The translations under genes were made by a program, and so were the position numbers. The notes below the pieces were generated by a model, which made no database searches, was not told the DNA's origin, and saw only the letters and a list, made by a program, of their open reading frames with translations. Source: Edolisoma coerulescens (lineage: Eukaryota > Chordata > Aves > Passeriformes > Campephagidae). From it: DNA of 64,000 nucleotides. Below are positions 34,576 through 48,500 of the stretch, one piece after another; within the stretch, counting starts at the first letter, position 1; the number at the start of each line of letters is the position of its first letter. The DNA is taken from positions 692,722-756,721 of the forward strand of contig VWZW01001240.1 of NCBI GenBank assembly GCA_013397115.1, read 5' to 3'.

Positions 34576-37500
34576 ATGGGAATGCTGCAAAGAGTGGCAC
34601 TGCCCCACCTGCCCCCAGAGTACGGAGCTTGGATTCTGTCACCCTTTCACAGAGAGAGCCCTGAGTTGCCTTACCTGGCACTCATACAATCCCTCACACC
34701 TCAAAGGCTTTTGCTCTGGAACCTTGCAGAGAAGTTCAGGATTCAGGACCTACATGGAGCCTGTGCTGGCACAGCAGTGGATCAGCAGCACAGGTTCACC
34801 CTGAGAGATGCTCAGTTCCTCCAGCTTTTGTACATGCCACACAATAACCATGTGGGATCCCCCTTGGGATCCCCCACAGTTACTGTTACTGTTGCAAGTT
34901 TGCCTGAACAGTGCCAAAACCAAATTTATTTATGCCTGTCTCGGTGGCATAAGGAGAAATTACTGCTTATGGGGATTGAATGAGGAAGTCTGCAGTGATT
35001 AAAGAACAGAGCATGGAGAACAGCTCGATCACGTTCGCCACTCCTGAAACACTCAGGCTCATTAGGCTCATCTGTTCATGCAGAACAATATTAATTCACC
35101 CAAAAAAGGATTGTAGGAGAGGTGAAAGGTTGCTAGATGTCCCCAGAGCTTACATATGGCACTGATAAGCTACAAGAGACAAAACCCCCCAAACTGGAAA
35201 TGAGACGAAAAGGGCCTTGGATCGCAGTGTGGCTGGAAGTGAAACATCTGTCACATGCAGCTTTCTACAGAAGCAGAAAGCTCATTTATTAACCAACTCT
35301 CCACCCAGAGATTTCTATGTACAAAAATATCAGCTCGGTGAATGATGTGAGACTGAACAGTTACAGCTAGAAAGGTGGAGAGACAAAGGAAACCCTCACC
35401 AAAGCTATAAGGCTGAAGTGGGTCTTCCCAGATTAGATCCCAGGCCTCTGTTCTATATAAACACACAGGTTGGCACGGGCAGATTGCAAGTGAAGTAGCA
35501 ATGTCTCTCCTAATTTACACTCCACTTTCCCACCTTTTAACCAGCCATCAGATTTTTCTCATGACCTTTTCCTGTGCTGCTTTTAAATAATAGCAGTGTA
35601 TTTTTCTAAAGATGTGGCTCTGTTTTCTGACAGATGGAATAATTTTACTATATCATTTTACCTGCCTCACCAGGGAGCTCTGCAGTGTAATTAAAACACA
35701 GGACAAATGAAAAGGTTTATAGCACAACTACATCACTGCAACATAATGTTCACTTGAGCATCACTTATACCTTCCTGCTTCCCAAGGATGCAGCAGAGAG
35801 TGCAGTGCTTGCTGGATGCCAGGCTCTTTGGGCTGGGGCTGACTGGAGGGCAAAACAAATGTGGTAATTCTGCCCCGTAACTGCTTGGCACCAGCTCAGC
35901 ACCTAAACCTCTGTTGGACACTGCCAACTCAAAATAACACCTACATCAGATAGAGCAGTTCTATGAAAGCAGATAAATCAGGTGACGGGACCTCACAATG
36001 GAGACTTCGCCTCATCCCCACAGCACTGACAAAGCAGCTTCACAACACGGGAAAGACAAGTGTAGTATGGCAATTTTTTTTAAACAAAGAAAACAATAGA
36101 AATTTTTTAGCATCTTAATTTTTTTAACTACCTTAGAACAAAAATTAAGTATAAAAGGTTTGGTGAAGTCAGCAAATCACCACAAACCAGATATGTGGAT
36201 AAAGCACATGTGAAATAAGTGATTCAAATGGACATTAAGTAGATGACATTAACTTAAAAATCCATAAAGTAAAAAAATAGTGGAACACACAAAGGCCTTA
36301 CAGAGAGATGCTGTTATTGAGGTCGAAAATCTTTTTACCTTGGCACACATTGGTAACCCATTGGGACTGTAGGTATCTGTTCAAGAGTGTGAACTAACTG
36401 CAGGATCAGCAAAAGTAGAAGAAGTTATTGATTATTATTAAAAATCAGTTGATGTGAAGTCCTCTGAGAACAAACAGCACTTAGGACCAGAGATATACTC
36501 AAGGCTGATCCTTTTAGTGGCAAGATGAAACAATAAATTCACTATTCAGACAACTCTCTCTTCTCACATTTGCCTTGGAAATATCAGTATTCTGTAAGAA
36601 TATCAAGGAATATCTTTTGTTAGACAACATACAGAATATAATTTATTCCACTGGAATTTTAAATTTCAGTATTGGTAATATAAAAATAAAAATGCCTGCA
36701 AAGTTCTGACATAGTATTGTAACAAAGGGGCAACGTTAAAAATAAATAAATAAACAAAAAACTCTTTGCAAGGCAATATCCAGAGGAAGCAGAGTGAAAG
36801 GCTGGATTATTTCTGTATGTTAGCAAATGAAGCTATCTCTGTTGTCAAATAAGTTTTTTGCTACGATTTTATTTTTAAATAATTCATGCTCTTTTTCAGC
36901 TCCTTCTTTTTCTAACAGGCTTATGGTTCCTGGTTTTATGTTTAGCAAAAACAAAAAGTGTATTTTCTCCTGTAAAACTAAAAACATTGTGGTGTGGTTG
37001 GTTTTCTGACATGCATCGTGACAGTTCCTCTGCTAAAAGCCTTTGAGACCCTAGGAGAGAAATGCAACATTCAGGGACAGATTCCTGTTCAGCTATCTGC
37101 AAAAATCAGATCTCAGCAAACGTACAGAGCAACAGGATTTCTAATAAGCCCTTCTGGCTGTAAACATAGTTTATTGTAACATAAATATGATAATGTGAGG
37201 AGTTCTTGGCTGTTGTATTTCCAGCTGTCTTTTCCTAATAAACTCTCCTTTAAATCCTGCCCTGCTCTTGCCAGTAAAAGTCAGTCTTCTCTTGGGTCAC
37301 TTTCTACTTTTCAATTTTCTCTAAGTATATTTTTAGAAAAACTTTAATATTCCTTGTCATTCCTTCTCCATGGCTCTGTTGGAACCTTGCCTCTTCCCCT
37401 TTCCCAGGTAATCCTCCCCACGCAGACCCTGTCCCCACTCTCCCAGAGGAGACTGGAGCACACATTTCTGCCCCAGACCACAACCACTGCCTGCCTTGGT

Positions 37501-38548
37501 GCATTACGGCATTTCCAAGATCACAGCAAATTTAATCTCCTCCACTTACACCTACCCTCAAAATCCTGTAAATGGCTTCCCTCTGCCTGTTACTTTTAAT
37601 ATCCTGCTTCTCTCTTTTCATCCCTGCATGAGTTCACTGTCTCCCCTTGATTTCACCAAACATTAAAGTTTTTTCTCTTGTGAGAGACATCTGCATCACT
37701 TCCCTATTGCATTCTCTTCTGCTGTCAAATATTTTATTTTAAGATAAAGACAACATTTATATCATTGCAAGCATGATTATAAGAGTTCTGCTATAACAGA
37801 GGCAATGCCTGGCAATAATTTAGTTTTGCTTTTTAAGTGAAGGAAATGGATGTACTTATGCTTTTTAGTAAAGAATTAATTTCTGCCAACATTTTCAAAC
37901 AGACAAAATTGCCTGAGCCAGGCACATAGAGAGTTCTGATAGGCAGAAGCTGAAATATCATCCATCTTCATCCACTGAATTTGTATTATGGAATATACTT
38001 ATTCTGTGCTTAGAGGGTAACTGCATTACTTCCTTTACATATGACAGATGTATTCCTCATTCTTGTTTTAGAGTATAACTTACTGAAAAATACCACACAT
38101 TTCATTGAACAGCAGAATTTAACCCCAGATTTTGCCTTCTAAAATGACAGTGTGGCTTTTATCCTCATTTATTCGAAAAATGCAGTAATCCACTGCTCTC
38201 TAGCAGTTGAGGAGTGTGGGAACAGGCAATCTGTTGCAAGCAGTTCTCTGTCAGACTTGCTGGGTGGTAACAGAGCTGTCACCTGGGAGCAGCTGCAACG
38301 GAAGCAAAACCACTCATCTCTTTACACTCAGCTGCTCTGTAGGGAAAATATGGCAGCACTGAACTGGTACTGCCTGATGCCATACTTACCAGATATTATT
38401 TTAGCATTTATTAGTAAATTTGGTGGCGTAAAACCTGATGCTCTCCTGTCAAGCTCTCTCACTACTACACTGTGCAGGAGACTGTAGAGTAGCCAACTCA
38501 GCAGATGGAACTGTGTGTAGTTGCACGAAAAGCCTGAATGCCTTAAAG
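34576..38548 (-). other. FHIT: FHIT intron 7, between the SINE and the minus-strand LTR
   Basis: Non-coding intron with an (AAAT)n run at 36738-36755 and a local GGGATCCCCC direct and inverted repeat at 34851-34878. The open frame at 34576-34983 (plus strand) is unremarkable and antisense. I see no other supported element. Confidence 0.75.
36738..36755. repeat. (AAAT)n microsatellite
   Basis: About four AAAT/TAAA units (TTAAAAATAAATAAATAAAC). Confidence 0.85.
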
Positions 38549-38940
38549 TGTGATGGGGTGACCCTGGCTGGATGGCAGGTGCCCACCAAAGTCACTCTAT
38601 CACTACCTCTCCCCAGCTGGAAAGGGCAGAGAAAATACATTGAAAGGCTTGTGGGTCAAGATAAGGATGGGGGAAAATTAATCACCAGTTATTGTCACAG
38701 GCAAAACAGACCCGATTTGGAGAAATTAATTTAATTTATTACAAATCAAATCAGAACAGAGTAACAAGTGGGTCTCTCAGAGACACTACCCCTGTTGCTG
38801 ATAGCCTCAGCTTTGGAGGGTCCCTCTTGGAACCACTGGCATTGGCTCCATTGGACATGGGAGAAGTTCCTGGAAGCTTCTCCCTGAAGCCACCAATGTA
38901 GCACCCCCACCCTGCCACAAAAACCTTCCCATGCAAATCC
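38549..38940 (-). mobile_element. Internally deleted LTR of the nested-LTR family, minus strand
   Basis: The plus strand begins TGTGATGGGGTGACCCTGGC, the reverse complement of the 3' end of the LTRs at 13596-15645, and continues through ATTAATTTAATTTATTACAA, which contains a reverse-complement AATAAA at about 38735-38740. Near 38766 it jumps directly to the other end of the LTR (CTACCCCTGTTGCTGATAGC, then CTGGAAGCTTCTCCCTGAAG, then TTCCCATGCAAATCC), so several hundred central bases are missing. The right end resembles the inner-type LTR (CCATGCAAA). Its right boundary and target-site duplication are not resolved. It is sense with FHIT, so its AATAAA could in principle act on the FHIT transcript. 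Confidence 0.85.
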
Positions 38941-41900
38941 AGTCCTATTACCCAAGCCATTAAGAGATTTTCAAGAGATACAAGACAAACACAACAAGCA
39001 GCGTGTCATGATAAGAATTCTCCTTTTGATCAAAAAGCTTCCCCTTTTTATCTGAGATACAGCAAACAGGCAGCTGTGACTTCTCTCACCTTGAACACTT
39101 TTGGGCCTACAGGAGAAAGATGAGGGAGCATCAGTTAAACACAGTAGCCCACACCATGCCTCAACTAAATCATTTTTACAGAGATGAACACATGCAAATT
39201 CAGCAGAGACTTTGCCTTGCAGGGTGTGTTGGGCTGTGGACTGTAGACAGCAACCTAATTGAATTTTGCTGTATGTGTGAGCACTTTCCGTGTACCTCTC
39301 ACTTGGGGTGCTAAACTTAAGCGTCATTAAATTGACATAAATGCAATAGACTTCAAATAGGAAGATAAGCATTAGGCCTAGAACAAAATTCTTAAGCCAT
39401 CTTGTCTGGACCCATGCCCCTCCAGGACCACTTGCCGTGATATGCACTGAAATGCTGATTTATCTGCTCCTGGTGTACCTTTTCTCACTCCTGTAAAACA
39501 TCACCTTGTTAACATTCAAACAAAACAATATCCAAGGCCAATATTGAGTGCATTAGCAGCACCCTGTCCCAAGACACCACCCTGTTTGGAGGCATTTGCA
39601 AACCTAAATCTTGGTATTCAATTTTTAATTAACAAAGAAAGCTTAATATGCAATTTTTTTCCATCCATCTGGCACTAAAATTGCTGAGTTGCTTCATTGC
39701 ATTTTCAGGAAGAGTTTGGGACTATTAGAAGAAAATTACAATATATTTCTCTCTCTGTGGTTCACCTGTCTAGGCAAAGTGTGTATGGAATTGAGCAAGT
39801 AAGTGCTAGAGAAGATTTACCTATACTCATATTTTTATGCATTCTTTCTACTAGCAGCATAAACGCTTTTTTTTGCATTTTCGTGTGTTTTCTCTGTTCT
39901 GTATCAGGTCTCTGCATTTCCCCCCCATCAGATCTTAACACACAAGAGGACAAAAACCAATCCAAACCAAAAAGCTGCCGTTAATGCCTTGTCCATAGTT
40001 TTGACACAGGCCCAACTTCTCTGTTCCAATTTAAAGACCCTCTTGTGGTGAGATGACTTAAATGTAGAGTATTTCTATACTGCAATCTAGCACTTGTGAT
40101 TCCTTTATCCTCTTGGGGGTATCTTCAGGGATTGTATATTGAGTTTTTAAACTGAGTCTCTTCCTTCTGTTACTTTCAAACTTGTTGCTGAAGGAAATGT
40201 TTGTGATCTTTGCAGAGACTTCTGTAGTACTTCTTGCTTGTTACAGCTGCGTCAAGTACCACATTAAAAAGAAATTCAAAGAAACTAGAAACAACTTTGT
40301 TTCTAACTAAAAACAGAGATGGAAGAACATATAAGGAGCATTTTAGGAACTGCTCTCTTTTCTGACTGAGTTTCATTAGATATCCTGGTGGAAATATAAT
40401 ACGGAACATATGTTCATAAATAAAATGAACATCTGATTAATTCTGTTTCTATGCTTTTAATTGATCCATTTCTCAATATATAATGAACAAATTACCACAT
40501 CTATGTTGCACAAATGAAGGAAAGCCCACATGAAACCCTAGAATATGCAGAGGAAGAGATTTTGGGGATTTTCTAGCACAAGGTAAGCTTTAACTAAGTT
40601 CAGTCCCTTTCCTTGCTCCTTTCTGAAAGGCATCCAGCACATCCCATTTTAACACCAGCCCCCTGAAAGGCACCACCTTGTGACACCCTTCACACCAAAA
40701 GTGCTGCCACCCACCCAAGCCAGCCAAGCAATCCATCAGGGCCAGTCTCTTGCTGTGGGACTGGCAATTGCCAGATGCTGCAGCAGAAGCTGAGTATCTC
40801 TTAACAGCACATCTAATTATCTATATTATCCAGGGGAGGAAGGAACAGTTCTTTTTATCTCCACGTGGCAATCGATCGCTGCAGAACTTGGAGATATAAT
40901 CCTTAACTTAACTATAATTTGTAACTTGTGCCACCACAGATGTCATTCTTCAAACAGAAGCTGCCCAACATTAGATACAGACTTCTGAGTTCATTGCTGC
41001 AGCCACTGGCAACAACAGCAGGGTTTTCCTTCCCTGGTGATAAAGGGTGTGTCTACACAGCTATCAGTACAGTCTATCAAATGCTGAGTGCTAATTGTCT
41101 TTCCTCCACAGCCATTACTGCAGGACCAAATAACTCCTTCTATAAAAGAAATCAGAGAAAGAAGGAAAAGATAGTTTCAGCTCAAGGAGGTTTTGTTTTT
41201 CTAGATACATGTTCTTTCATTAAAATTGCTGTGCAAAGGAGCAAACCCACAAAACCATGGACTCCAAAGCTGTCAATAAAACTCCAAGATTTCTCAGATG
41301 CCCTTGAGTATAAGGGAAATTTTCCCAAAGATTAATTTCTCTTATGTGAATTTTCTTGTTTATGTTGGCCCCCAACACACTATGATTATTTAAGTAACCC
41401 AGGATTAATTATTTCAGTCATTTACAAACCAAATCAGTAAGTTGTGAAAGAATGTGAAAGGAAGAATCTTTGTCTTTTAGCCTAAAAAAGCTAAAAGAGA
41501 AAAGGCTGCATATCTAGGCCCACTCCAGAGTTTGCTGTAACCTAATAAAAAAGGACACAAACTGATGCAGCTTATTCCCCTGGAAACAGGAATTTAAATT
41601 TACATTCATTTAATCCGAACACTTCAAAAGGAAGATCTTAAAGCAGAATGATGTTCTGCAGTTCATATGGCAATTACTACAGGGTCATGTTGTCCATTAC
41701 TGTGGCTTTTCTCCTGCACTGTATGTTTTCATTGCTTACTAATTACAGGAATGCAGAATCAATTAAGAGAAAAAAATGAAAGGGAATATATAATTTCCAT
41801 AAATAAAAAGAGCCACTTTCTTTAGAAACATTACATAAGCAAATGAAGGAAATCAGCTTTATTTAACAGATGGCAATCCATTTGAGGACACTGCTCACCA

Positions 41901-44900
41901 CTAACCCACACTTCCTAATTAAAGAATTTTGTCACTGTGAACCTTTACATATGACCATGTTATGATCTTTCCTGCCTAATCTGCTTTGAAGGGCTAATTA
42001 AGAGTAACCCACACTAGCCAATACAGATAGACTACGGTAAAAAGAGAATTAGATATATATGTTATCTGGAAATAATGCTCACTCTCTGAAAAACAGCTAA
42101 AGAACTTTATTGACCTAACTCATTTAACAAATGACACTTAAGTAATTCATTGACAAGGCAGAACAATGGCAGGACTGAAAGCCTATTAAATCTTTTTTTC
42201 TAACAGACATCACACTGCATTGGCTGTAAATTTCTGCTCTAATTAATTAATTAAGACTTAAATATTTCAGTGATTAATTTCTATTAAAAATTCATAAAAC
42301 ATAATGACAGGGAAAGAGATTAAGGTTACTTGCATGTATTGACTGGGCTATAAAAAAAAAAATTTATTTAGAAAAAGACCTCTCCTAGTTCAGCCTCAGA
42401 ACACCAAAAGCATTTATTGCAAACACTGTGAAAACAAAGTGCTGATATTGCTCATACTTTTGGTGCATTTTTATTTTTCATTTGAGGAGTGCTTTTAGCA
42501 GATGTTACTTAGGGACACTTATACAACTCAACAGATGCGCACAGAATTTCCAAGTGGTCTGATCCCAAACCTACAAGGATTTGGCTTAAAATGGTGTTGG
42601 ACATTGCCCAAATATCTCAGCTCCCTCTCTGTTTTCTGCTGAGCTCTTGCCACATCCAACCCACCCTGCAGACAAGATCCTGCTAGCCTTTCCCACCTGA
42701 TCTCAGCCCTGTGTCCCTCTTCATTGCCTCTTGAGCACCCTCCCTTCCCAGCTTTTGTCCCTCTTCCTCACTAAAGCCCCAGTCACACCCGGAGGGATCT
42801 GGACACCAGTGCACAGAAGCAGCAAAGCCACGCGAGGCACACAGTGCCTACACAGATAACATTTCCCTCCCATCTGCAGGAGATACTCACAGTTTTTAAA
42901 ACCAGCAGGGGACACCAGATTACCCACACTGACCTCTGTTTTACGGCACATTAGATTCCTCCCAATTACCATTCCACTGAGATCTGCAGGTTTAGACAAA
43001 CCAGCTGACTTTGCAAGAACAGGGCTAACCTCTTCCATCCCACAGGAAGTTATAACAAGAAAAAGAAACTTAGAGGAGAATCAAACGAAAATAATTTCCT
43101 GGCGTTTCAGCCTTAGCTGTTATCAATGCATATTGCATTGCACTTCATCTTCTACATAACTCTTAGCATATTCAGCACCGCTGATGGAAATCAGCATGGT
43201 AGAATGACAACAAACATACCCAGGGCTCTTCAACCCTCTTGGCCGTATCATTTCTATTTATCTGTTGTCTATGTAAGTCCCTTTATTATAAACTCTTTCT
43301 TGAGGCTAAACATTAATGAGAGATACTGCAAACTCAAAGCTCAAGTTTTCTGCAAGCTCAATAGAATTTATAATCATAGCAAATACTTTTTATATAAAAA
43401 GCTAATATTTTTAATCTTTTTTCTTTTTTGAATTAAAAGCCTCTTTCATATTTGATGTATTAACTGTATTAGCATTTGTTCTCTATGAATATCAAATATT
43501 GGTGATAATTATTTGCATGTTAATGCTTATTAGTACATCCAACTGGATGTGAACAATAAATAGAAAAAAGTTTAAAGTGCAAAGCACTTCACATTCTGTA
43601 TTTCTGGAAAAGGATGGGAAGCTGTAATTACCAGTGATTGCAGCCAAGCCTGTAATAATCAGAGTGAAATCTAAGGTGAAACTCATATGAAAACTGTAAA
43701 GTAGTTCAACATGAGGTGGAGGGTTAAATTAGTTTATTAAAATTGGCTAGAAAACAGAATCAATTTAGTTTCTTTACATTTGCTCAGGTATTTCGAGTAA
43801 GCAGTTAAATAACCTTGTCCCTATAGCCCTCCTTAATTCCTTCAATAAAATTCTCCTGGTTATATGCTTGGTTGGTTTTGCTTGTTTGTTTTAAAAGGAA
43901 AAAGATTATTTGGGGTCAAATTAGAGACCCGGTAAATTCAGGAGAATCTTGTCCAGCTTATTCTTTGGGGCCACTGGCCCTCCCTGTCCTTTTCTCTGCA
44001 TTTTGTTCCTCAGGGATGTTCTCTCTCTGCTCTCACAGATCACTGCAGGGTTTCTCCTCCTCTTTCAAGCCCAGGACTTTCCCATCCTGCTGCCCATTGC
44101 CTGGCAGGCTGCTGGCCAAAGGAGGGAGAGATGCCAAAGGGACTCCCAGCAGCAGGAGGGGTAGGATCCAGCAGAGCTCTCTCACCACTCTGTCACCTCC
44201 CATTTACAGGGAAATTACCAGTCCTTTGGGACAAAACCTGTGTCTTGGTGCCCAGGCTCAGACAAGGAGACTGGCTCTGGATCCCACAGCACTCTGGGGA
44301 GCAGCTGGTGTAGGGGAACAGATCACCCCACATCCACCTCGCAGTGACACCTCGTCAGCTGCCGGCGTTTGTTCTCCCAGGGAAAGGATAATCTCTGCTT
44401 AGGATAAAAGGGATTTATCCCCTGCTGGTTGTTTAAACAAAAACTGCCATTAGACAGTGAACATACACTTGGACTGTGCCTGGTGGGATTCGGGCTCCAG
44501 TTCTTGAGGGCACTTCAAAGTCTCTCAGCACAGTCCCAGTCAAACACAGCTCCTTGGTCTGAGGCAGGACCTGGCCCAACAGCGACCTTGGCCCGAAGGC
44601 AGGGGTGACAGCCAAGCAGGGACACTAAACACCTACACTGTGACATGATAACCTCTTCTTTCTTTGTGAAAACCGAGTTTAATTGCAGTTTCATTCATGA
44701 TAATAACCTACATTATTTTCAATAATTGGATACAATTTATCTTAATTAAAAAAGCGGAAATTAGCAAAGAGAAGGGATACTGGAAAATGCTTCATTTGAA
44801 ATCTCTTCATTAATTATCAGGATGTCTAAACACCATTTTGAGAACTGCACTTACAGAACAAGAATCCAACTAATAATTTTTTTCATTATTCTGTTGAGTT

Positions 44901-45528
44901 TACTGTAATTCTCTAATTAAAAAACAGCACCTACTTCTAGGAGATATCTGTTTTACTTGGGTACTGTTGGCTTCGCTGCTAGAGTGAGTGATAAATTCAC
45001 ATATACTTTCTTGAACAGGTAGCACAACCACCAGTATAAACGTGAATGTACACTCTGAACTCATTAAATGAAGATGATTAAAACTTACTGGCAGTCTTAT
45101 AAATTGCTTGGATCTTCCCAGAATTTTTAGTGGGCTTTGTATCAACCACAGAATTCTTTAAATCCTTATTTTAAAATTAATTATTATAATTCACATCATG
45201 TTCCTTAGAACTAGATCTGACATCAGCATTTGATGGATGAAACAAAACAAGCCAGACTTGCAGAAACTGGGTATCCCTGTTATATGGTTGCATATGACAA
45301 GGGTTTATAAACTCAGTGTAACACTCTATATTTACCGAGTCTCATTTTACATTTGTGGAGTTACTAAATTACTTTGACATATCCCAGTTTATGTTCTATT
45401 ACTGAAGAATAACTACACAACAGATGGCAGTGTGTTTGCATAACAATTTTTTTGGGCAGGTCAATCTACAAGGTAGTTATAGAGATTGATATATATTGGT
45501 GAACATGGGGATTATTTTTGCACTATCA

Positions 45529-45543
45529 ATCAGTCAGTCAGTC
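45529..45543. repeat. (CAGT)n short tandem repeat
   Basis: Three and a half copies of a 4-bp unit (ATCAGTCAGTCAGTCA). Confidence 0.85.
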
Positions 45544-48500
45544 AACATGGTAATTTCTATATTGCAAAGGAGAGGTTTAGCAAATATATATAATTATGGA
45601 CAATTCTTTAAAGAGCAAAACCACAGCACTAAGAGTAGAGTCAGTAGATGGAAAATGATGCTTCTAGATAGAATCTTTTTCCTGAGGGATTTCAAACCTC
45701 TGAATTTTAAAAATATTATTAACAAAGAATGACTATGAAATCATACTGGAATTCATTTGGTGTATGAATAAATATCTGTAGCTGTATCTATTGCGCTCTT
45801 CAGCATTAAACAATAGATAATTATCAACTATGTCCTGTCAAGTGAAAATAATAACTAGCAAATAAGGTAATTATTATAAAGGAAAACTATGCTGCTCTGA
45901 GAGCCATGTTGTTTATTTATTAAAAAACAAAAAAGAAAATCCTAACCAAAACTCTGAATCCTTGATTCCTGTAATACAGCCAAAGATATTTTAATCAAAA
46001 GTTGCATTTTCTCCTTACTTCTTAGTCTAAGGGGAATGACTTTAGTTGTCTTATGTTAGCCACCACTCCGCAATGCTCCATAACCTGATGGCACTGATTA
46101 ATTCATTAGGACTGCTTGATTCTGTGTCAGGATGGAATGACTGGAGAGAGGAGGTAGAAAATTAGTCAACCTCAGGATGTCTGGCTTCAATTTCCAGTCC
46201 TATCCTGGTGCTGTTGCCTAGATTCAATTATTTGCATGCCAACAATTAGGACAGTGATTCATTCTCTCTAAGAATATAAAGCATTATATCGAAGTGAGGA
46301 ATGGTTGTTACTTATAGTCGATATACATTGTAAGTGCTTCTTTCTATTTTGTCTGCCTGTAAGAACTGAGGAGTGACACTCCAACTAATGCTCATCCAAG
46401 CTAATATTGATGACTTTGTGTCAAAGCAGTGAGATGAAAGAATAACGAAAGAGTTAACAAAGCACTGTTAGTGTGTGTTCTTTCAGGGAACAATACAAAG
46501 TTCTTATTAATTAGTGCATTTTTTAAAAAAGAACATCTCTTTTGACATCCTACTGCAATGTATGACTGCCACTGGGGAGGGCAGGGAACAGCTGTTTTCC
46601 ATGAGAAATCCTAGCTCGTCTCCGTGGGTGAGTATTTCTATTTATATGTATCCTGCTTAGTGCCAGACCACTAACTTTTAGTAATGCGTGCTCTGTCTTT
46701 GAGGCACAAAAAGGGTGAAATGGTGTAATAATTTGGAGGTTGAAAATTCACTGCTTGATGCCTCCTGTAGTAAATTTGACCCTGGAATATTAAGGGGTGT
46801 TAAATAAATTGGACAAAGAGGTGTTTGGGGAGTAAAAGTGCCAGACACACTGCCATGAATGAGCAATTAGATGTTCACGAACCAGCTTATCGCAAATTAC
46901 ATGCCTACAATATCTATTACTGTAATGACCTTGAGAGCTGCAAAATATTCTCCCTTAACCTAATGAGCATGCTGTGTATAATCAATTACGTCTGCAATTA
47001 AAATTATAATTTGTCTAACAAACTCTTCTTCACTTTCTGACAATTTTTAACAAAGTCTGTTACATACTGGTGAAAGATAAATATTAATTTTCTGTTGTGC
47101 TCTAATTTTTTTTCTTACTCTGTGGCTAATTTATTAAATCATATTACCTCTCTCCATTATTTTTTAAGTTTTCAGCAGAATTTATTTAAGTTTCAGTCCT
47201 GAATGTCATGGAATAATTACAACATTTAACATCAATTTATCATTTCCCAATAGGGTTTTCAACCTGTCTTTGCCTGCTTATTGAAATTTGTTTGCATGTT
47301 TCACTCAACGGTTACTGCAAATATTCTGCCTTTCACTTCTGCACAGATATTCCCTGTTTTACCGGAGTGACCAGAAGATACTCTGCTGAATAGAGCTGAC
47401 ATCTGTTTGCCAGCCCAGACCTCCTGAGGACAAGTTAACCCAATGCAAGCAAAATGCAGCCCTGACCATTAAGGAACAGGATGTCATTCATTGCAATCTG
47501 CTGCTAATTATAGTCACCCAGGCAGGCCACTACAGAACACCTTTTTTTGCTTATGTATCCAGGTGTTCAACAAACAGAAAGATTCATATAGAAAATCAAC
47601 ATGCTGATCATAAGAAAATAGAAAGACATGGAAGAGGGGTTTTAAAAATGGGTCCACACATTTTATGTCTTGAACAAGCAAAGCAAACCCTTCCAGCTCT
47701 CAAGGTAGGACAACATTGGCTCTCCCAAGGTGCTACTGGTTCAAAGGGCCTTGAGTGCTGAATCCCTGTGCTGAGCCCCAAGAGTTTTGAGTGAATCCAT
47801 GTATCCCTAAGCCATTCCTCCTCTCTCCAGGACCATCACAATGAGGGGAGCCAGGGTCCTGCCTCTGCAGCACAAGGGCACAGGAAGGCCAGGACGGGCA
47901 ACTGCCAGCAAAAGTCTCCAGGGCATTGGACAAATGAAGCCAAGCTGGAACGGTGCTCTGCCCAAGTCTGTGTGCTCTCCTAAGCCCTTCCCTGAGCTGT
48001 GGGGAGCCAGCCCAGCAACAGCACATTCCCAGCACAGTGGTGATTAAACGCACACCAGGGCCGTACAGATGTGCAGAGTCCTACAGCAGAACAAGATCTT
48101 GTCTCCCTACCCCAGTCTGCTGCCAGGCAAGCCCAGCAAACCCAAGCAAAATGCAGCTCTAAAGCCAACGAATGAGATGCCGGTGCCAGCCCTGAAATGT
48201 GCTGTTAATTATGGAGCCAACCAGGGAGGCACCACCTGAGCCCCAGGTGCCCTCGGGGCACTGTGGTGTCACAGCACTGAGCTGAGGAATTGCAGCTGAG
48301 GAGTTTTCTCCCTGGGACAGCTCTGCTTTGGCACGAAGCATTTTTTAATGCAGAAAGAAATTAACTGAAAAACTCGTTTCCTGCCCCCATGATCTGCTCT
48401 TAAAGCTCCCAATTAAGTATGTCAAACTGAAGAGCTTTATTTGCTTACTTTCCTTCTCCAATGCAGGGTTTCTCTGGACTTACACATACTTAATGCTATG

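Noticed and set aside
43872..44402. Longest open frame in the window (176 codons, plus strand)
   Set aside because: It lies in a GC-richer patch where stops are rarer, has low-complexity Ser/Pro/Leu/Arg composition and no recognisable domain, and lies antisense within FHIT intron 7.
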